The position numbers were made by a program, and so were the translations under genes. This document shows positions 23,981-31,686 of a DNA stretch of 44,916 bases, piece after piece (position 1 is the stretch's first letter; each line of letters begins with the position of its first letter). Source of the DNA: Streptomyces populi. GTDB lineage: Bacteria; Actinomycetota; Actinomycetes; Streptomycetales; Streptomycetaceae. The DNA lies in NCBI RefSeq assembly GCF_002911015.1, contig NZ_KZ626907.1:1-44916 (forward strand), in the 5' to 3' direction. The notes below the pieces were generated by a model. It worked only from the letters and a program-made list of their open reading frames with translations. It had not been told where the DNA came from and made no database searches.

Positions 23981-25045
23981 GTTCACGTCGCGGTCGTGCA
24001 CCGCGCCGCAGCCGCACGTCCACTCGCGGACGTTCAGCGGCAGCTTCTCGCGGACCGCTCCGCAGTCCCCGCACAGCTTGCTGCTGGGGAACCAGCGGTC
24101 GATCACGACGAGTTCGCGCCCGTACCAGACGCATTTGTACTCCAGCATGGAGCGCAGTTCCGTCCACGACGCATCCGAGACGGCGCGCGCGAGCTTGCCG
24201 TTCTTCAGCAGGTTGCGGACGGTCAGGTCCTCGATCACGACCGTTTGGTTCTCACGGACGAGCCGAGTGGACAGCTTGTGCAGGAAGTCGCGGCGCCGGT
24301 CGGCGATCCGCGCATGGACCTCGGCGACCTTGCGCCGGGCCTTCTCCCGATTGGCCGAGCCCTTGGCCTTCCGCGACAGTTCACGCTGCGCACGGGCCAG
24401 GCGGGCGCGGTCACGCCGCTCATGCCGAGGGTTGGCGATCTTCTCGCCGGTGGACAAGGTCACGAGGGAGGTGATCCCGGCGTCGATACCGACCGCCGCC
24501 GTGGCGGCGGGCACGGCGGTGATGGTGTCCTCGCACAGCAGGGACACGAACCAGCGGCCGGCCGCGTCACGGGACACCGTCACCGTGGTCGGCTCCGCAC
24601 CCTCGGGCAGCGGACGCGACCAGCGGATGTCCAACGGATCCGCCATCTTCGCCAGCATCAACTTCCCGTCACGCCACTTGAAGGCACTGCGGGTGTACTC
24701 GGCCGACGCCTTCGACTTCTTCCGGGACTTGAAGTGCGGGTACTTCGCACGCTTGGCGAAGAAGCTCCCGAACGCCGTCTGGAGATGGCGCAGCGCCTGC
24801 TGCAGCGGGACGGAGGACACCTCCGACAGGAAGGCCAGCTCCTCGGTCTTCTTCCACTCCGTCAGCGCGGCCGACGACTGCACGTAGGAGATCCGGCGCT
24901 GCTCGCCGTACCAGGCCCGCGTGCGCTCCTCCAGCGCCTTGTTGTAGACGAGGCGGACACAGCCGAACGTGCGCGACAGCTCGGCCGCCTGCTCGTCCGT
25001 GGGGTAGAAGCGGTACTTGAACGCCCGCTTGACCTGCTGTGTCAC
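23837..25045 (-). CDS. tnpB: TnpB RNA-guided nuclease (OrfB/IS1341 type)
   Basis: 402 residues from GTG 25045, full length for TnpB. Order: N-terminal helix-turn-helix/wedge starting KRAFKYRFYPT, RuvC-I Asp188 in VGIDAGI, long basic helical insert, RuvC-II Glu272 in VVIEDLT, zinc ribbon C325-x2-C328...C344-x-C346 and RuvC-III Asp353 in HDRDVNAARNI. All catalytic and zinc residues are present, so the nuclease is probably active. TnpB uses an omega RNA derived from the right end of its element, whose 3' guide is the adjoining host sequence; here the guide would start with bases complementary to 23819 leftwards. It is the only gene of the element. Confidence 0.92.
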   Translation of the reverse strand: MTQQVKRAFKYRFYPTDEQAAELSRTFGCVRLVYNKALEERTRAWYGEQRRISYVQSSAALTEWKKTEELAFLSEVSSVPLQQALRHLQTAFGSFFAKRAKYPHFKSRKKSKASAEYTRSAFKWRDGKLMLAKMADPLDIRWSRPLPEGAEPTTVTVSRDAAGRWFVSLLCEDTITAVPAATAAVGIDAGITSLVTLSTGEKIANPRHERRDRARLARAQRELSRKAKGSANREKARRKVAEVHARIADRRRDFLHKLSTRLVRENQTVVIEDLTVRNLLKNGKLARAVSDASWTELRSMLEYKCVWYGRELVVIDRWFPSSKLCGDCGAVREKLPLNVREWTCGCGAVHDRDVNAARNILAAGLAASACGDGVRPQRESSRTGQPSVKQETQRATAGIPRL

Positions 25046-25188
25046 GCCTCACATTCTATCAGTTCCCGTGTGAGCAGCGGATGTCCGCGAGTGGCCGCAG
25101 ACGCCAAATCGCCCAGGAAGCGATTCGCCTCTCCCTGCCCTGCTCCGCAGGAGCTTCGTTTCTCCCCCGCAAGCAGGAGGTACCCCCA

Positions 25189-25208
25189 CCCCGGCCTGAA
25201 GGCCGGGG
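25189..25208. repeat. Left-end subterminal hairpin of the tnpB element
   Basis: CCCCGGCC, TGAA loop, GGCCGGGG: perfect 8-bp stem, 19 bases inside the element boundary, as expected of a transposase recognition hairpin. A second small hairpin, GCTCC-GCA-GGAGC, lies near 25142-25154. Confidence 0.7.
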
Positions 25209-25349
25209 AGGAAACGAAGGAGAACCGATGAACGCGGTGAACCGACTGAACGTCATCACCCGGCCGACGGGCGCGTACGAGCCCGGACAGCTCCACTGAA
25301 CGGCGTCGGCGGCCGGTTCGGTCCCGGCTGCCGGGCTCGGGCTCGGGGC

Positions 25350-26102
25350 GTGAACGATCGGAGCCCGGCCAGGACGGGCCGGGGCGGGGCAGGAGAGGAG
25401 TACACGGGTCCGTGGCTGCCCGAACCGCTGCTGAGTGATCCGTACCAGGATCCGGAGCGCTCGGCCGAGCTGGCCGACTCCGTGTCCATGGCGGCCCTGC
25501 TGCTGCTGGAACGGCTCAGCCCGCTGGAGCGGTCGGTGTTCGTGCTGCGGGACGTGTTCGCCTTCGGGTTCGACGAGATCGCCACGGCGGTGGGACGTTC
25601 GGAGGCGGCGTGCCGGCAGTTGCTGGTGCGGGCGCGACAGCACATGAAGGCGGGCCGGCCGCGGTTCACGGCGGACCGCCAGGAGCGGCAGGAACTGGCG
25701 TCACGGTTCTTCGACGCGTTGAAGGACGGTGACGTGGACGCGCTGCGGAGTCTGCTGGCGGCCGATGTGCAGATGGTCGGGGACGGCGGCGGCAACGCCC
25801 CGAACCTGGCCAGGGCCGTCGTCGGCGCGGAGAACGTGGCCCGGCTCCTGGCCTCGGCCTTCCCCCTGATGGCCCGGGTCGAGGTGACGTTCGAGCCGCA
25901 CGAGGTGAACGGTCAGCCCGGCGCGGTCTTCCGGGCCCCGGACGGCAGGATCCTGCACACCCTGTCCCTCGAGGTGCTCGACGGACGGATCCGGGCCATC
26001 CGCTCGGTGCTCAACCCGGACAAGCTCGGCCACCTCGGTCCGGTCGCCGACGCCTGGGCCGTCCACCGCGAGGTGATACAGGCCCGCCGTCGGACGGATT
26101 GA
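25350..26102 (+). pseudogene. ECF41 sigma factor lacking the sigma2 region
   Basis: Up to 250 residues. The frame begins directly at the linker just before sigma4 (EEYTGPWLPEPLL), then sigma4 (LSPLERSVFVLRDVFAFGFDEIATAVGRSEAACRQLLVRARQHM) and the ECF41-specific SnoaL-like C-terminal extension with DGRIRAIRSVLNPDKL. A complete ECF41 has about 75 more N-terminal residues that bind core polymerase and the -10 element. Only 50 bases separate this frame from the end of the decarboxylase gene, so that part is deleted rather than missed. It cannot act as a sigma factor; the DNA-binding half may still bind -35 elements. Probably a decaying gene. Confidence 0.8.
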
Positions 26103-26188
26103 CGCCGCCGGTCCGTCCGGCGGGGGGCGGCGAAGACCGGGCCGAAACAATTCGCCCGGGCCGGAAGGCGCCCGTTACCCTGCGCGAC

Positions 26189-26224
26189 GTGAACGACCCC
26201 CGCGCCTCCCGCCGCCCTTCATGA
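26189..26224 (+). CDS. Possible 11-residue leader peptide before the MFS gene
   Basis: GTG 26189 to TGA 26222-26224, overlapping the MFS start by ATGA. Seven bases upstream lies TACCCT (26176-26181), a fair -10 element that would make a leaderless transcript beginning at this GTG. The peptide is Arg/Ser/Pro-rich. No RNA structure is evident; it could be a coupling device only. Confidence 0.3.
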   Translation: MNDPRASRRPS

Positions 26225-27507
26225 GCATCACCCGGACCCTGATCGACGTCCGGCCACTGCGTACGTCCCCCGTCTTCAGGCGCCTGCTGATCGGCCGGAC
26301 CGTGTCCGTGCTGGGCAGCTTCATGACCATGGTCACCGTCATGTACCAGGTCTGGGAAATGACGCACAGCACGGTCTGGACCGGCGCGGTGGGACTGGCG
26401 CAGGCGCTGCCGATGATCGTGTTCGGGCTGTTCGCCGGTTCCTGGGCGGACCGGGGCGACCGGCGGCGGATCTTCCTGTACGCGACCGTCGGTCAGGCGG
26501 CCGTCTCCCTGCTGCTCGCGGTCCAGGGCTTCACCGGACACGTCCCGGTGGCGGGCGTGCTCGCGCTGGTCGCCGCGCAGTCCTGCTGCTCGGCGGTCGC
26601 CGGTCCCGCGGCCGGGGTGTTCGTGCCGAGGCTCCTGCCGAAGGAGCAGGTGGCGGCCGGTCTGGCGCTCCAGCAGGTCACCGGTCAGGCCATGATGCTC
26701 GTCGGCCCGGCGCTCGGCGGCATCCTCCTCGGCCGGGCGGGCATCGGGACCTGCTACCTCGTCGACGCCCTGTCCTTCGGGCTCTCCTTCTACGGCGCGT
26801 TCGGGCTGCCCGCCCTGCCGCCCGCGGGCGAACCGTCCCGGGCCGGGCTGCACGGGGTGCTGAACGGCCTCCGCTTCCTGGCCGGGCACCGGGCGATCCG
26901 CGGCGCCCTCGTCACCGACCTGGCCGCCACCGTGCTCTCGATGCCGACCAGCCTGTTCCCCCTGGTCAACGCCGAGCGGTTCGGTGGTGGTCCACGCACC
27001 CTCGGTCTGTTCCTGTCCGTGCTCGCCGTCGGCGGCATCGCCGCGTCCGCGCTGTCCGGAACGATCACACGGCTGGGCCGTCCGGGACCGGTGATGCTGT
27101 GCGGGGCGGGGCTGTGGGGCGGGGCGCTCGCCGCCTTCGGCCTGGTGCGTGATCCGTGGGCCGGCCTCGTGCTCCTGGCCCTGGCCGGGGCCGGGGACGC
27201 CGTCTCGGTGATCTCGCGCAGCACGATCGTACAGACCCACACGCCGGACGCCCTGCTGGGCCGGGTGACGGCGGCCGAGCAGATCGTCGGCCAGGCCGGC
27301 CCCCATCTCGGCAACCTGCGCGGCGGTGTCGTCGCCGGCTGGACCTCGGGTACGACCGCCCTGGTCAGCGGTGGGCTCCTGTGCCTGTTCGCGGTGCTCT
27401 GGGTCGGCGCGAGGACACCGGAACTGCGCGGTGGATCCGTTCCCGGGCCCTCTGCCGGCACCATGCCGCTCGAGCCCGCGGACGTCCCCGTACCCGACGG
27501 ACCGTGA
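26221..27507 (+). CDS. MFS exporter, EntS-like
   Basis: 428 residues with twelve predicted TM helices of the major facilitator superfamily. The loop 2-3 motif appears as GSWADRGDRRRIFL (G-x-x-x-D-R-x-x-R-R), and the N-terminal pattern PLRTSPVFRRLLIGRTVSVLGSFMTMV is typical of the EntS/DHA3 enterobactin-exporter-like group, which exports drugs or siderophores. The last 30 residues are Pro/Gly-rich and cytoplasmic. No ribosome site precedes ATG 26221, in keeping with coupling to the short upstream frame. The substrate is not predictable. Confidence 0.85.
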   Translation: MSITRTLIDVRPLRTSPVFRRLLIGRTVSVLGSFMTMVTVMYQVWEMTHSTVWTGAVGLAQALPMIVFGLFAGSWADRGDRRRIFLYATVGQAAVSLLLAVQGFTGHVPVAGVLALVAAQSCCSAVAGPAAGVFVPRLLPKEQVAAGLALQQVTGQAMMLVGPALGGILLGRAGIGTCYLVDALSFGLSFYGAFGLPALPPAGEPSRAGLHGVLNGLRFLAGHRAIRGALVTDLAATVLSMPTSLFPLVNAERFGGGPRTLGLFLSVLAVGGIAASALSGTITRLGRPGPVMLCGAGLWGGALAAFGLVRDPWAGLVLLALAGAGDAVSVISRSTIVQTHTPDALLGRVTAAEQIVGQAGPHLGNLRGGVVAGWTSGTTALVSGGLLCLFAVLWVGARTPELRGGSVPGPSAGTMPLEPADVPVPDGP

Positions 27508-27609
27508 CCGGTGTGACCGGCGTGACCGCGACACGTGACGGTGCCGAGGGCGAAGAAGTACCGTGCGCCTGCGCGACGGGAGCCGGATGAGGCGCTTGAA
27601 TACCGGAGC

Positions 27610-27867
27610 GTGACCACCGAATCCCAGCGTTTCACCGTCCTGCTGGTCCCCGAGTACGTCGAGAACAAGGACACCGCGTCCGCGCAGGACGTGGCTGTGC
27701 GATCGGCGGTCGTCGAAGCGACCGGCGAGACCGGCGAGACCGGCTACCCCCGCTACGCGGGCGACGGGATCGTGGCCGACATCGATCCCCGTACGCGCAC
27801 GGTCGAGGCGTTGCTGGTCGACGGCGCGGAGCTGGACTACGGGCTGAGCGCCCTGGTCGCTTCCTGA
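27610..27867 (+). CDS. Small acidic conserved protein
   Basis: 85 residues from GTG 27610 (MTTESQRFTVLLVPEYVENKDT), though an in-frame GTG at 27535 would give 110. Amphipathic strand FTVLLVPE at the start and VEALLVDGAELDYGLSALVAS at the end; a repeated TGETGETG in the middle. Acidic and without cysteines. I do not recognise a named family; it resembles short streptomycete hypothetical proteins. A long inverted repeat just after the stop suggests it ends a transcript, perhaps shared with the MFS gene 102 bases upstream. Confidence 0.5.
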   Translation: MTTESQRFTVLLVPEYVENKDTASAQDVAVRSAVVEATGETGETGYPRYAGDGIVADIDPRTRTVEALLVDGAELDYGLSALVAS

Positions 27868-27909
27868 TCCGGCCGGCACGCGGGCCCGGACGCGCGTTCC
27901 CCGGCCGGA
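27868..27909 (+). terminator. Long inverted repeat downstream of the small acidic gene
   Basis: TCCGGCCGG (27868-27876) and CCGGCCGGA (27901-27909) are perfect 9-bp arms around a 24-base GC-rich loop. Directly behind it three 10-base near-repeats of CCGATCGGAC occupy 27911-27940. The remainder of the gap to 28120 holds a further inverted repeat, TGTCGCC/GGCGACA, at 27997-28026. Confidence 0.5.
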
Positions 27910-28120
27910 GCCGATCGGACCCGATCGGACGCGATCGGACCTGGTGCGACCGTCGGCACAGGCCGGACCAGGGGTCGGCCGCGCCGGTGACGACCGTGTC
28001 GCCCCTCCCCCACCGGGGTGGCGACAGGAAATCGGGCAGGCGCGGCGCGATGAGTCCGGGGCGGCCGACCGGTCTCATCGAGGACAGGCGCAGTCGTCGC
28101 GAGAGCGAGGGAGATCCGTC

Positions 28121-28678
28121 ATGCCGACGCAGGAACCCGCGAAGGAACCCACCACGGAGCTCGACGCCCGGTACAGCTCCGCGCTCAGCCCCCGCCCGGG
28201 TGCCGCCGACGTCACCGCCACCGAGTGGGCCGAGGCCCGGCGGTACCTGGAGACCGCCGAGATCTTCTGGCTGTCCACGGTGCGGCCCGACGGCCGGCTG
28301 CACGTCACCCCGGTGATCGCCGCGTGGCACGACGGGGTGCTGTACTTCTCCACCGGTGCCGGGGAGCAGAAGGCCAAGAATCTCGCCCATGACGGCCACT
28401 GCGCGCTGACCACCGGGGGGAACTCGCTCACGGCGGGGCTCGACCTGGTGGTCGAGGGCAGGGCGGAGCCCGTCGCCGATCCGACGACGCTGGAGAGCGT
28501 GATCGCGGCGTACGAGGCGAAGTACGGGCCGCACATCACTTCGCCCGAGGGCACCTTCCACGGGATCGGGGACGCGTTCCGGAAGGGGCACGCGACGGTG
28601 TTCGCGGTGTCTCCGGCGACGGCGTACGGCTTCGGCCGCGACGAGGGGGTCTACACCCACACACGGTGGTCGTTCTGA
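28121..28678 (+). CDS. Pyridoxamine 5'-phosphate oxidase-fold (PPOX) flavin/F420-type protein
   Basis: 185 residues from ATG 28121 with GAGGGAG upstream. The split-barrel fold is recognisable from IFWLSTVRPDGRLHVTPVIAAWHDGVLYFSTG, then KNLAHDGHCALTTG and LVVEGRAEPV. The family binds FMN, F420 or heme and includes F420H2-dependent reductases in actinobacteria. Cofactor and substrate are not determined by the sequence alone. A degenerate GGCCGACCGG palindrome lies 46 bases before the start and resembles the boxes before the PPOX gene at 38544. Confidence 0.8.
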   Translation: MPTQEPAKEPTTELDARYSSALSPRPGAADVTATEWAEARRYLETAEIFWLSTVRPDGRLHVTPVIAAWHDGVLYFSTGAGEQKAKNLAHDGHCALTTGGNSLTAGLDLVVEGRAEPVADPTTLESVIAAYEAKYGPHITSPEGTFHGIGDAFRKGHATVFAVSPATAYGFGRDEGVYTHTRWSF

Positions 28679-28707
28679 GCGACGGGCCCGCGGACGCGGC
28701 CGGGTGA

Positions 28708-29622
28708 TCAGTCCGCCGTCCCGGCGAGCTGGTCGTCCAGCGCGGCGCGGAGCCAGTCGTGGGTGGCGCCGGGGGTCGGGTCCGGGGAGGCCGTGACCTC
28801 GGCGGTCAGACTCCAGTAGTGGTCGATGCGGGGATCCGCGGCCAGTTGCCCGCTGAGCCCGCGGCGGAAGGCGGGGGTGTCCCGCGTGCCGCGTGAGCGG
28901 GCGTAGGCGGAGACGAAGCAGTCGAGCGCCTCGCCCGCTCGCGGTGCCCGCTCCGCCCGCAGCTGCGACGACGCCAGCGCGTACGCCTCGACGAGACCGT
29001 CGTAGAGCACGTCCGGACGGCCCCCGCCGGGTCCGTGTGCCGCGGGCTGGCCGTTGCCCGTGCCGGGGCAGGGGGCGGTCACGAAGGCGTGCAGCCGGGT
29101 GAAGGCCAGCACCTGGGCCGGTGTCGGGACCTCGGGAAGCTGCGGCACGGAGTGCTCGACGATCACGGAGGCGAGCCGGGCCGGGAGCCGCGGCGGCAGC
29201 CAGCGCCGCCAGAAGCGCGCCAGCGGTGCGGTGCTGGGCGGGACGGGCACGGCGCCGATGAGCCGCAGGCGAGCGGCGCGTTCCTCCGGGGCGCAGTCCT
29301 GGACCAGTCGGAGGGCGGCCTCCTGCCAGCGCAGGGCGGTGAGCCGCGAGCCGATCCGCCGCAGCTGCCCCGCGACGACGTCCTCCAGCGTGTCGTCCTG
29401 GTCGAGGACCCGCTCCACTTCGGGGACCGGCAGGTCGAGGGTGCGCAGGGAGCGGATCAGGTGCAGCCGGTCGAGTGCCTCGGGACCGTAGCGGCGGTGG
29501 CCGCCGCCGCTGCGGGCTTCTTCGGGCAGCAGCCCTCGGTCCGAGTAGAAGCGGACGGTCTTGACGGTGACGCCGGCGCGCTCGGCGAGCTCTCCGATGC
29601 TCCACGTGCTGTCGGGGGACAC
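28708..29622 (-). CDS. MerR-family transcriptional regulator
   Basis: 304 residues. N-terminal winged helix WSIGELAERAGVTVKTVRFYSDRGLLPE...GHRRYGPEALDRL is a textbook MerR DNA-binding domain, followed by the dimerisation helix (about 85-120) and a large C-terminal domain of about 180 residues that is helix-rich, as in TipA-like or multidrug-binding members. There is no Cys pair for metal sensing. Divergently transcribed from the tandem hydrolase gene; the shared region holds a promoter with the 19-bp spacer that MerR proteins act on, so it most likely activates the hydrolase gene in response to an organic ligand. Confidence 0.9.
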   Translation of the reverse strand: MSPDSTWSIGELAERAGVTVKTVRFYSDRGLLPEEARSGGGHRRYGPEALDRLHLIRSLRTLDLPVPEVERVLDQDDTLEDVVAGQLRRIGSRLTALRWQEAALRLVQDCAPEERAARLRLIGAVPVPPSTAPLARFWRRWLPPRLPARLASVIVEHSVPQLPEVPTPAQVLAFTRLHAFVTAPCPGTGNGQPAAHGPGGGRPDVLYDGLVEAYALASSQLRAERAPRAGEALDCFVSAYARSRGTRDTPAFRRGLSGQLAADPRIDHYWSLTAEVTASPDPTPGATHDWLRAALDDQLAGTAD

Positions 29623-29626
29623 GGAC

Positions 29627-29657
29627 TTGAACCTCCCTCAGGGGGAGTTCCTACCGT
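29627..29657 (+). promoter_or_regulatory. MerR-type promoter/operator with 19-bp spacer
   Basis: -35 TTGAAC (29627-29632), 19-base spacer, -10 TACCGT (29652-29657). The spacer carries an imperfect inverted repeat (ACCTCCC...GGGGGAGT). Over-long spacers with central dyads are the hallmark of promoters untwisted by MerR activators. It drives the hydrolase gene at 29719. Confidence 0.8.
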
Positions 29658-29718
29658 ACCGGCGAGCGCGGGGCGGCGGTACGCCAGTCCCTGCGGGCCA
29701 TCGTGAGAGGGGGCAGTG

Positions 29719-31275
29719 ATGACGGCGTTCGTCCTGGTGGCGGGGGCCCACACCGGCGGCTGGGTCTGGCGGGAGGTGGCCGCCCGGCTGCGGGAGTCGG
29801 GGGCGCGGGCGTATCCGGTGACGCTCACCGGCATGGGTGACCCGGACCGTCCGGCGGGTCCTGACACGGACCTGGAGACGCACATCCACGATCTGCTGCG
29901 GCTGATCGACGAGGTGGACGCGGCGGAGGTGGTCCTGGTCGGTCACTGCTACGGCATCTTCCCGGTGCTCGGCGCGGCCGACCGGCGTCCCGAACGGATC
30001 GCCCGGATCGTCCACCTGGACGCGGGCATGCACCGGAACGGCGACCAGGCCCTGACGCTGGTGCCGGACGAGGCCGTCCGCGACCGGCTGTCGCACGGGC
30101 CCGGCGCGGCCGACGGCGCACGGCCGGTCCCTCCGCCGGCGCTCGACGCGTGGCAGCGCTGGGGCAGCGTCGCCGACATCCCACCGGCCGTCCTGACACG
30201 GCTGGCGGAGAGGGCCGTCCCGCAGCCGGCGGGCACGCTCACCCAGCCGCTGCGCCTGACGGGAGCGGTCTCCGCGCTGCCGTCGACCGGCGTCCTGTGC
30301 ACCGGCAACGGTTCCGGCATCGCGATGGTCGAGGACCTGGTGAGGATGGGGGACCCCCGGTTCCGGGCCCTCGCCGACCCCCGGGTGACCTTCTTCGAAC
30401 TCGGCACCGGGCACTGGCCGATGCTCTCCCGCGCGGACGAGGTGGCCGCGACACTGCTGCGGGCCGCCGCGGGGGAAGGCCACCGGGTGACCGCCGCGGC
30501 GGGCGAGCGGCCGGGGCACCTCCGCCCGTTCCTGCTGGACGTACCGCGACGGCGCCGTGAGCGGATCGGACGGGTCGACCTCCACCTCCCCGGTGATCTC
30601 CCCGGGACCCTTCCGGGTGACCTCCCCGCCGGCTTCCCGGAAGCCGGGGGGCCTTGGCCGGCGGTGGTGTTCGTCCACGGCGGTCCGGTCCACCCCGACG
30701 TGCGGCCGACCCCGCGCGACTGGCCGGGGTTCGTCGGCTACGCCCGCTCCGTGGCGGGCCTGGGGGCGGTCGGCGTCACGCTGGACCACCGGCTGCACGA
30801 TCTCGCCGACTGCGGACGGGCCGCCCAGGACATCGCCGAGGCGGTCGACCTCGTACGGACCGATCCGCGCGTCGACGCGGACCGCGTGGCTCTGTGGTTC
30901 TTCTCCGTCGGCGGGCTGTTGTCGGCGGACTGGCTCGCGGCGCCCCCGCCGTGGCTGCGGTGCGTGGCGGCGACCTATCCGGTCCTGGCACCGGTGCCGG
31001 GCTGGGGAACGGTCGATCCCCGGTTCCGTCCGGCGGTCGCCGTACGAGGCGCGGAACGGTTGCCGATCGTGCTGACCCGGGTGGAACGGGAGCGCGCCGG
31101 GATCGCGGTGACGGTCGAGGAGTTCCTGGCCGCCGCGAAGGAGTGCGAGGCCGATGTCGAGGTGATCGACGTATCGGGCGGACGCCACGGTTTCGAGACG
31201 ACCGACCGTTCCGGGCAGGCGCGCCGCGCCGTGGAACGCGCGGTGCGGTCCGTGGTGGGCCACCTGCGGGGCTGA
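29719..31275 (+). CDS. Tandem alpha/beta-hydrolase fusion
   Basis: 518 residues with two hydrolase domains. Domain 1 (about 1-235): FVLVAGAHTGGWVW oxyanion region, nucleophile elbow G-H-C-Y-G with Cys instead of Ser, and catalytic His in GTGHWPML. Domain 2 (about 280-518): PAVVFVHGGPVHPD, elbow F-F-S-V-G-G, and His in GGRHGFE, in the dienelactone hydrolase/acyl-peptidase style. A repetitive Pro/Gly/Asp linker joins them (about 268-295). Start ATG 29719 is used, with GAGAGGGGG upstream; GTG 29716 is also possible. Under control of the divergent MerR promoter, so probably degrades or modifies the MerR ligand. Confidence 0.85.
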   Translation: MTAFVLVAGAHTGGWVWREVAARLRESGARAYPVTLTGMGDPDRPAGPDTDLETHIHDLLRLIDEVDAAEVVLVGHCYGIFPVLGAADRRPERIARIVHLDAGMHRNGDQALTLVPDEAVRDRLSHGPGAADGARPVPPPALDAWQRWGSVADIPPAVLTRLAERAVPQPAGTLTQPLRLTGAVSALPSTGVLCTGNGSGIAMVEDLVRMGDPRFRALADPRVTFFELGTGHWPMLSRADEVAATLLRAAAGEGHRVTAAAGERPGHLRPFLLDVPRRRRERIGRVDLHLPGDLPGTLPGDLPAGFPEAGGPWPAVVFVHGGPVHPDVRPTPRDWPGFVGYARSVAGLGAVGVTLDHRLHDLADCGRAAQDIAEAVDLVRTDPRVDADRVALWFFSVGGLLSADWLAAPPPWLRCVAATYPVLAPVPGWGTVDPRFRPAVAVRGAERLPIVLTRVERERAGIAVTVEEFLAAAKECEADVEVIDVSGGRHGFETTDRSGQARRAVERAVRSVVGHLRG

Positions 31276-31328
31276 ACGGCCACCGCGTCCACCGGTGCGG
31301 TCACGGCCGGACGGTCACCCGCGCGCCG

Positions 31329-31637
31329 TCACAACAGGCTTTCGTCCCGGACCTTCCACTCCGCGCCCAACTCGTCGCGCAGGGACTCCAGCGCGGTGTG
31401 CGCCTGCTCTTTGAACAGCTGCTGTTCCAGGCCGGTCCAGGGAGAGGGATTCGGCGGGTACTCCCAGTCGATCGAGGACTGGTACCACGTGGACAGCCGC
31501 GCCAGCTCGGCCCGCAGGGCCGGACTGATCGGCAGGCGTTCCAGATCGCACGGGTAGCCGTACTCGCTGTCCATGTCCTCCGGCCACAGCGGTGTGTCCA
31601 CGCCGGCTTCGAAGAAGAATCTCAGGTACCTGACCAT
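31329..31637 (-). CDS. Small conserved protein (102 aa)
   Basis: ATG 31637 follows a strong GGGAGGAT ribosome site. Sequence features: MVRYLRFFFEAGVDTPLWPEDMDSEYGYP at the start, a central LSTWYQSSIDWEYPPNPSPW aromatic patch and an acidic helical C-terminus (QLFKEQAHTALESLRDELG). It resembles short actinobacterial proteins of no known function that are often annotated only as hypothetical. It lies 49 bases after the DUF427 stop on the same strand, so the two may share a transcript. Confidence 0.7.
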   Translation of the reverse strand: MVRYLRFFFEAGVDTPLWPEDMDSEYGYPCDLERLPISPALRAELARLSTWYQSSIDWEYPPNPSPWTGLEQQLFKEQAHTALESLRDELGAEWKVRDESLL

Positions 31638-31686
31638 GCCGGATCCTCCCACACCGAACTGCCCGTGGAGGACGGCGACTTCTCCC

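Larger units (their letters stand above)
23820..25227 (-). mobile_element. IS200/IS605-type (tnpB-only, IS1341-like) element, 1,408 bp
   Basis: Boundaries follow from the restored host gene: host sequence ends at C23819 and resumes at A25228, with no target duplication. Relative to tnpB (minus strand), the left end is at 25227 and the right end at 23820. Each end has a subterminal hairpin: 25189-25208 (8-bp perfect stem, TGAA loop) and 23830-23848 (stem CGCC/GGCG, TAAA loop, overlapping the tnpB stop). The five bases next to the left end on that strand are TTCAT, of the form expected for the target/TAM of this family (ISDra2 uses TTGAT). There is no tnpA, so movement requires a transposase in trans. 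Confidence 0.85.
23403..25299 (+). pseudogene. Carboxymuconolactone decarboxylase (AhpD-like) gene split by a tnpB element
   Basis: The 5' part runs from ATG 23403 to 23819 and holds the AhpD-like core: NQINGCAVCVDMHTKEA with the redox C-x-x-C and downstream His. At 23820 the frame enters mobile DNA and stops at 23838-23840 after TSSLA. The missing C-terminus reappears at 25228 as MNAVNRLNVITRPTG...YEPGQLH, ending at TGA 25297-25299. Joining 23819 to 25228 restores one frame of 162 residues with the family's terminal L-V-x-x-N-A-x-N-R-L motif. The truncated 145-residue product may still be made but lacks the last helix. Six AL repeats (23664-23699) are also unusual. Confidence 0.88.

Noticed and set aside
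22310..25231. 973-codon plus-strand frame over the M48 and tnpB genes
   Set aside because: It is antisense to two genes with intact catalytic motifs and crosses the mobile element boundary.
25039..25299. 86-codon plus-strand frame covering the left end of the tnpB element and the decarboxylase C-terminus
   Set aside because: Only its last 23 codons are host gene sequence; the rest is element-end DNA.
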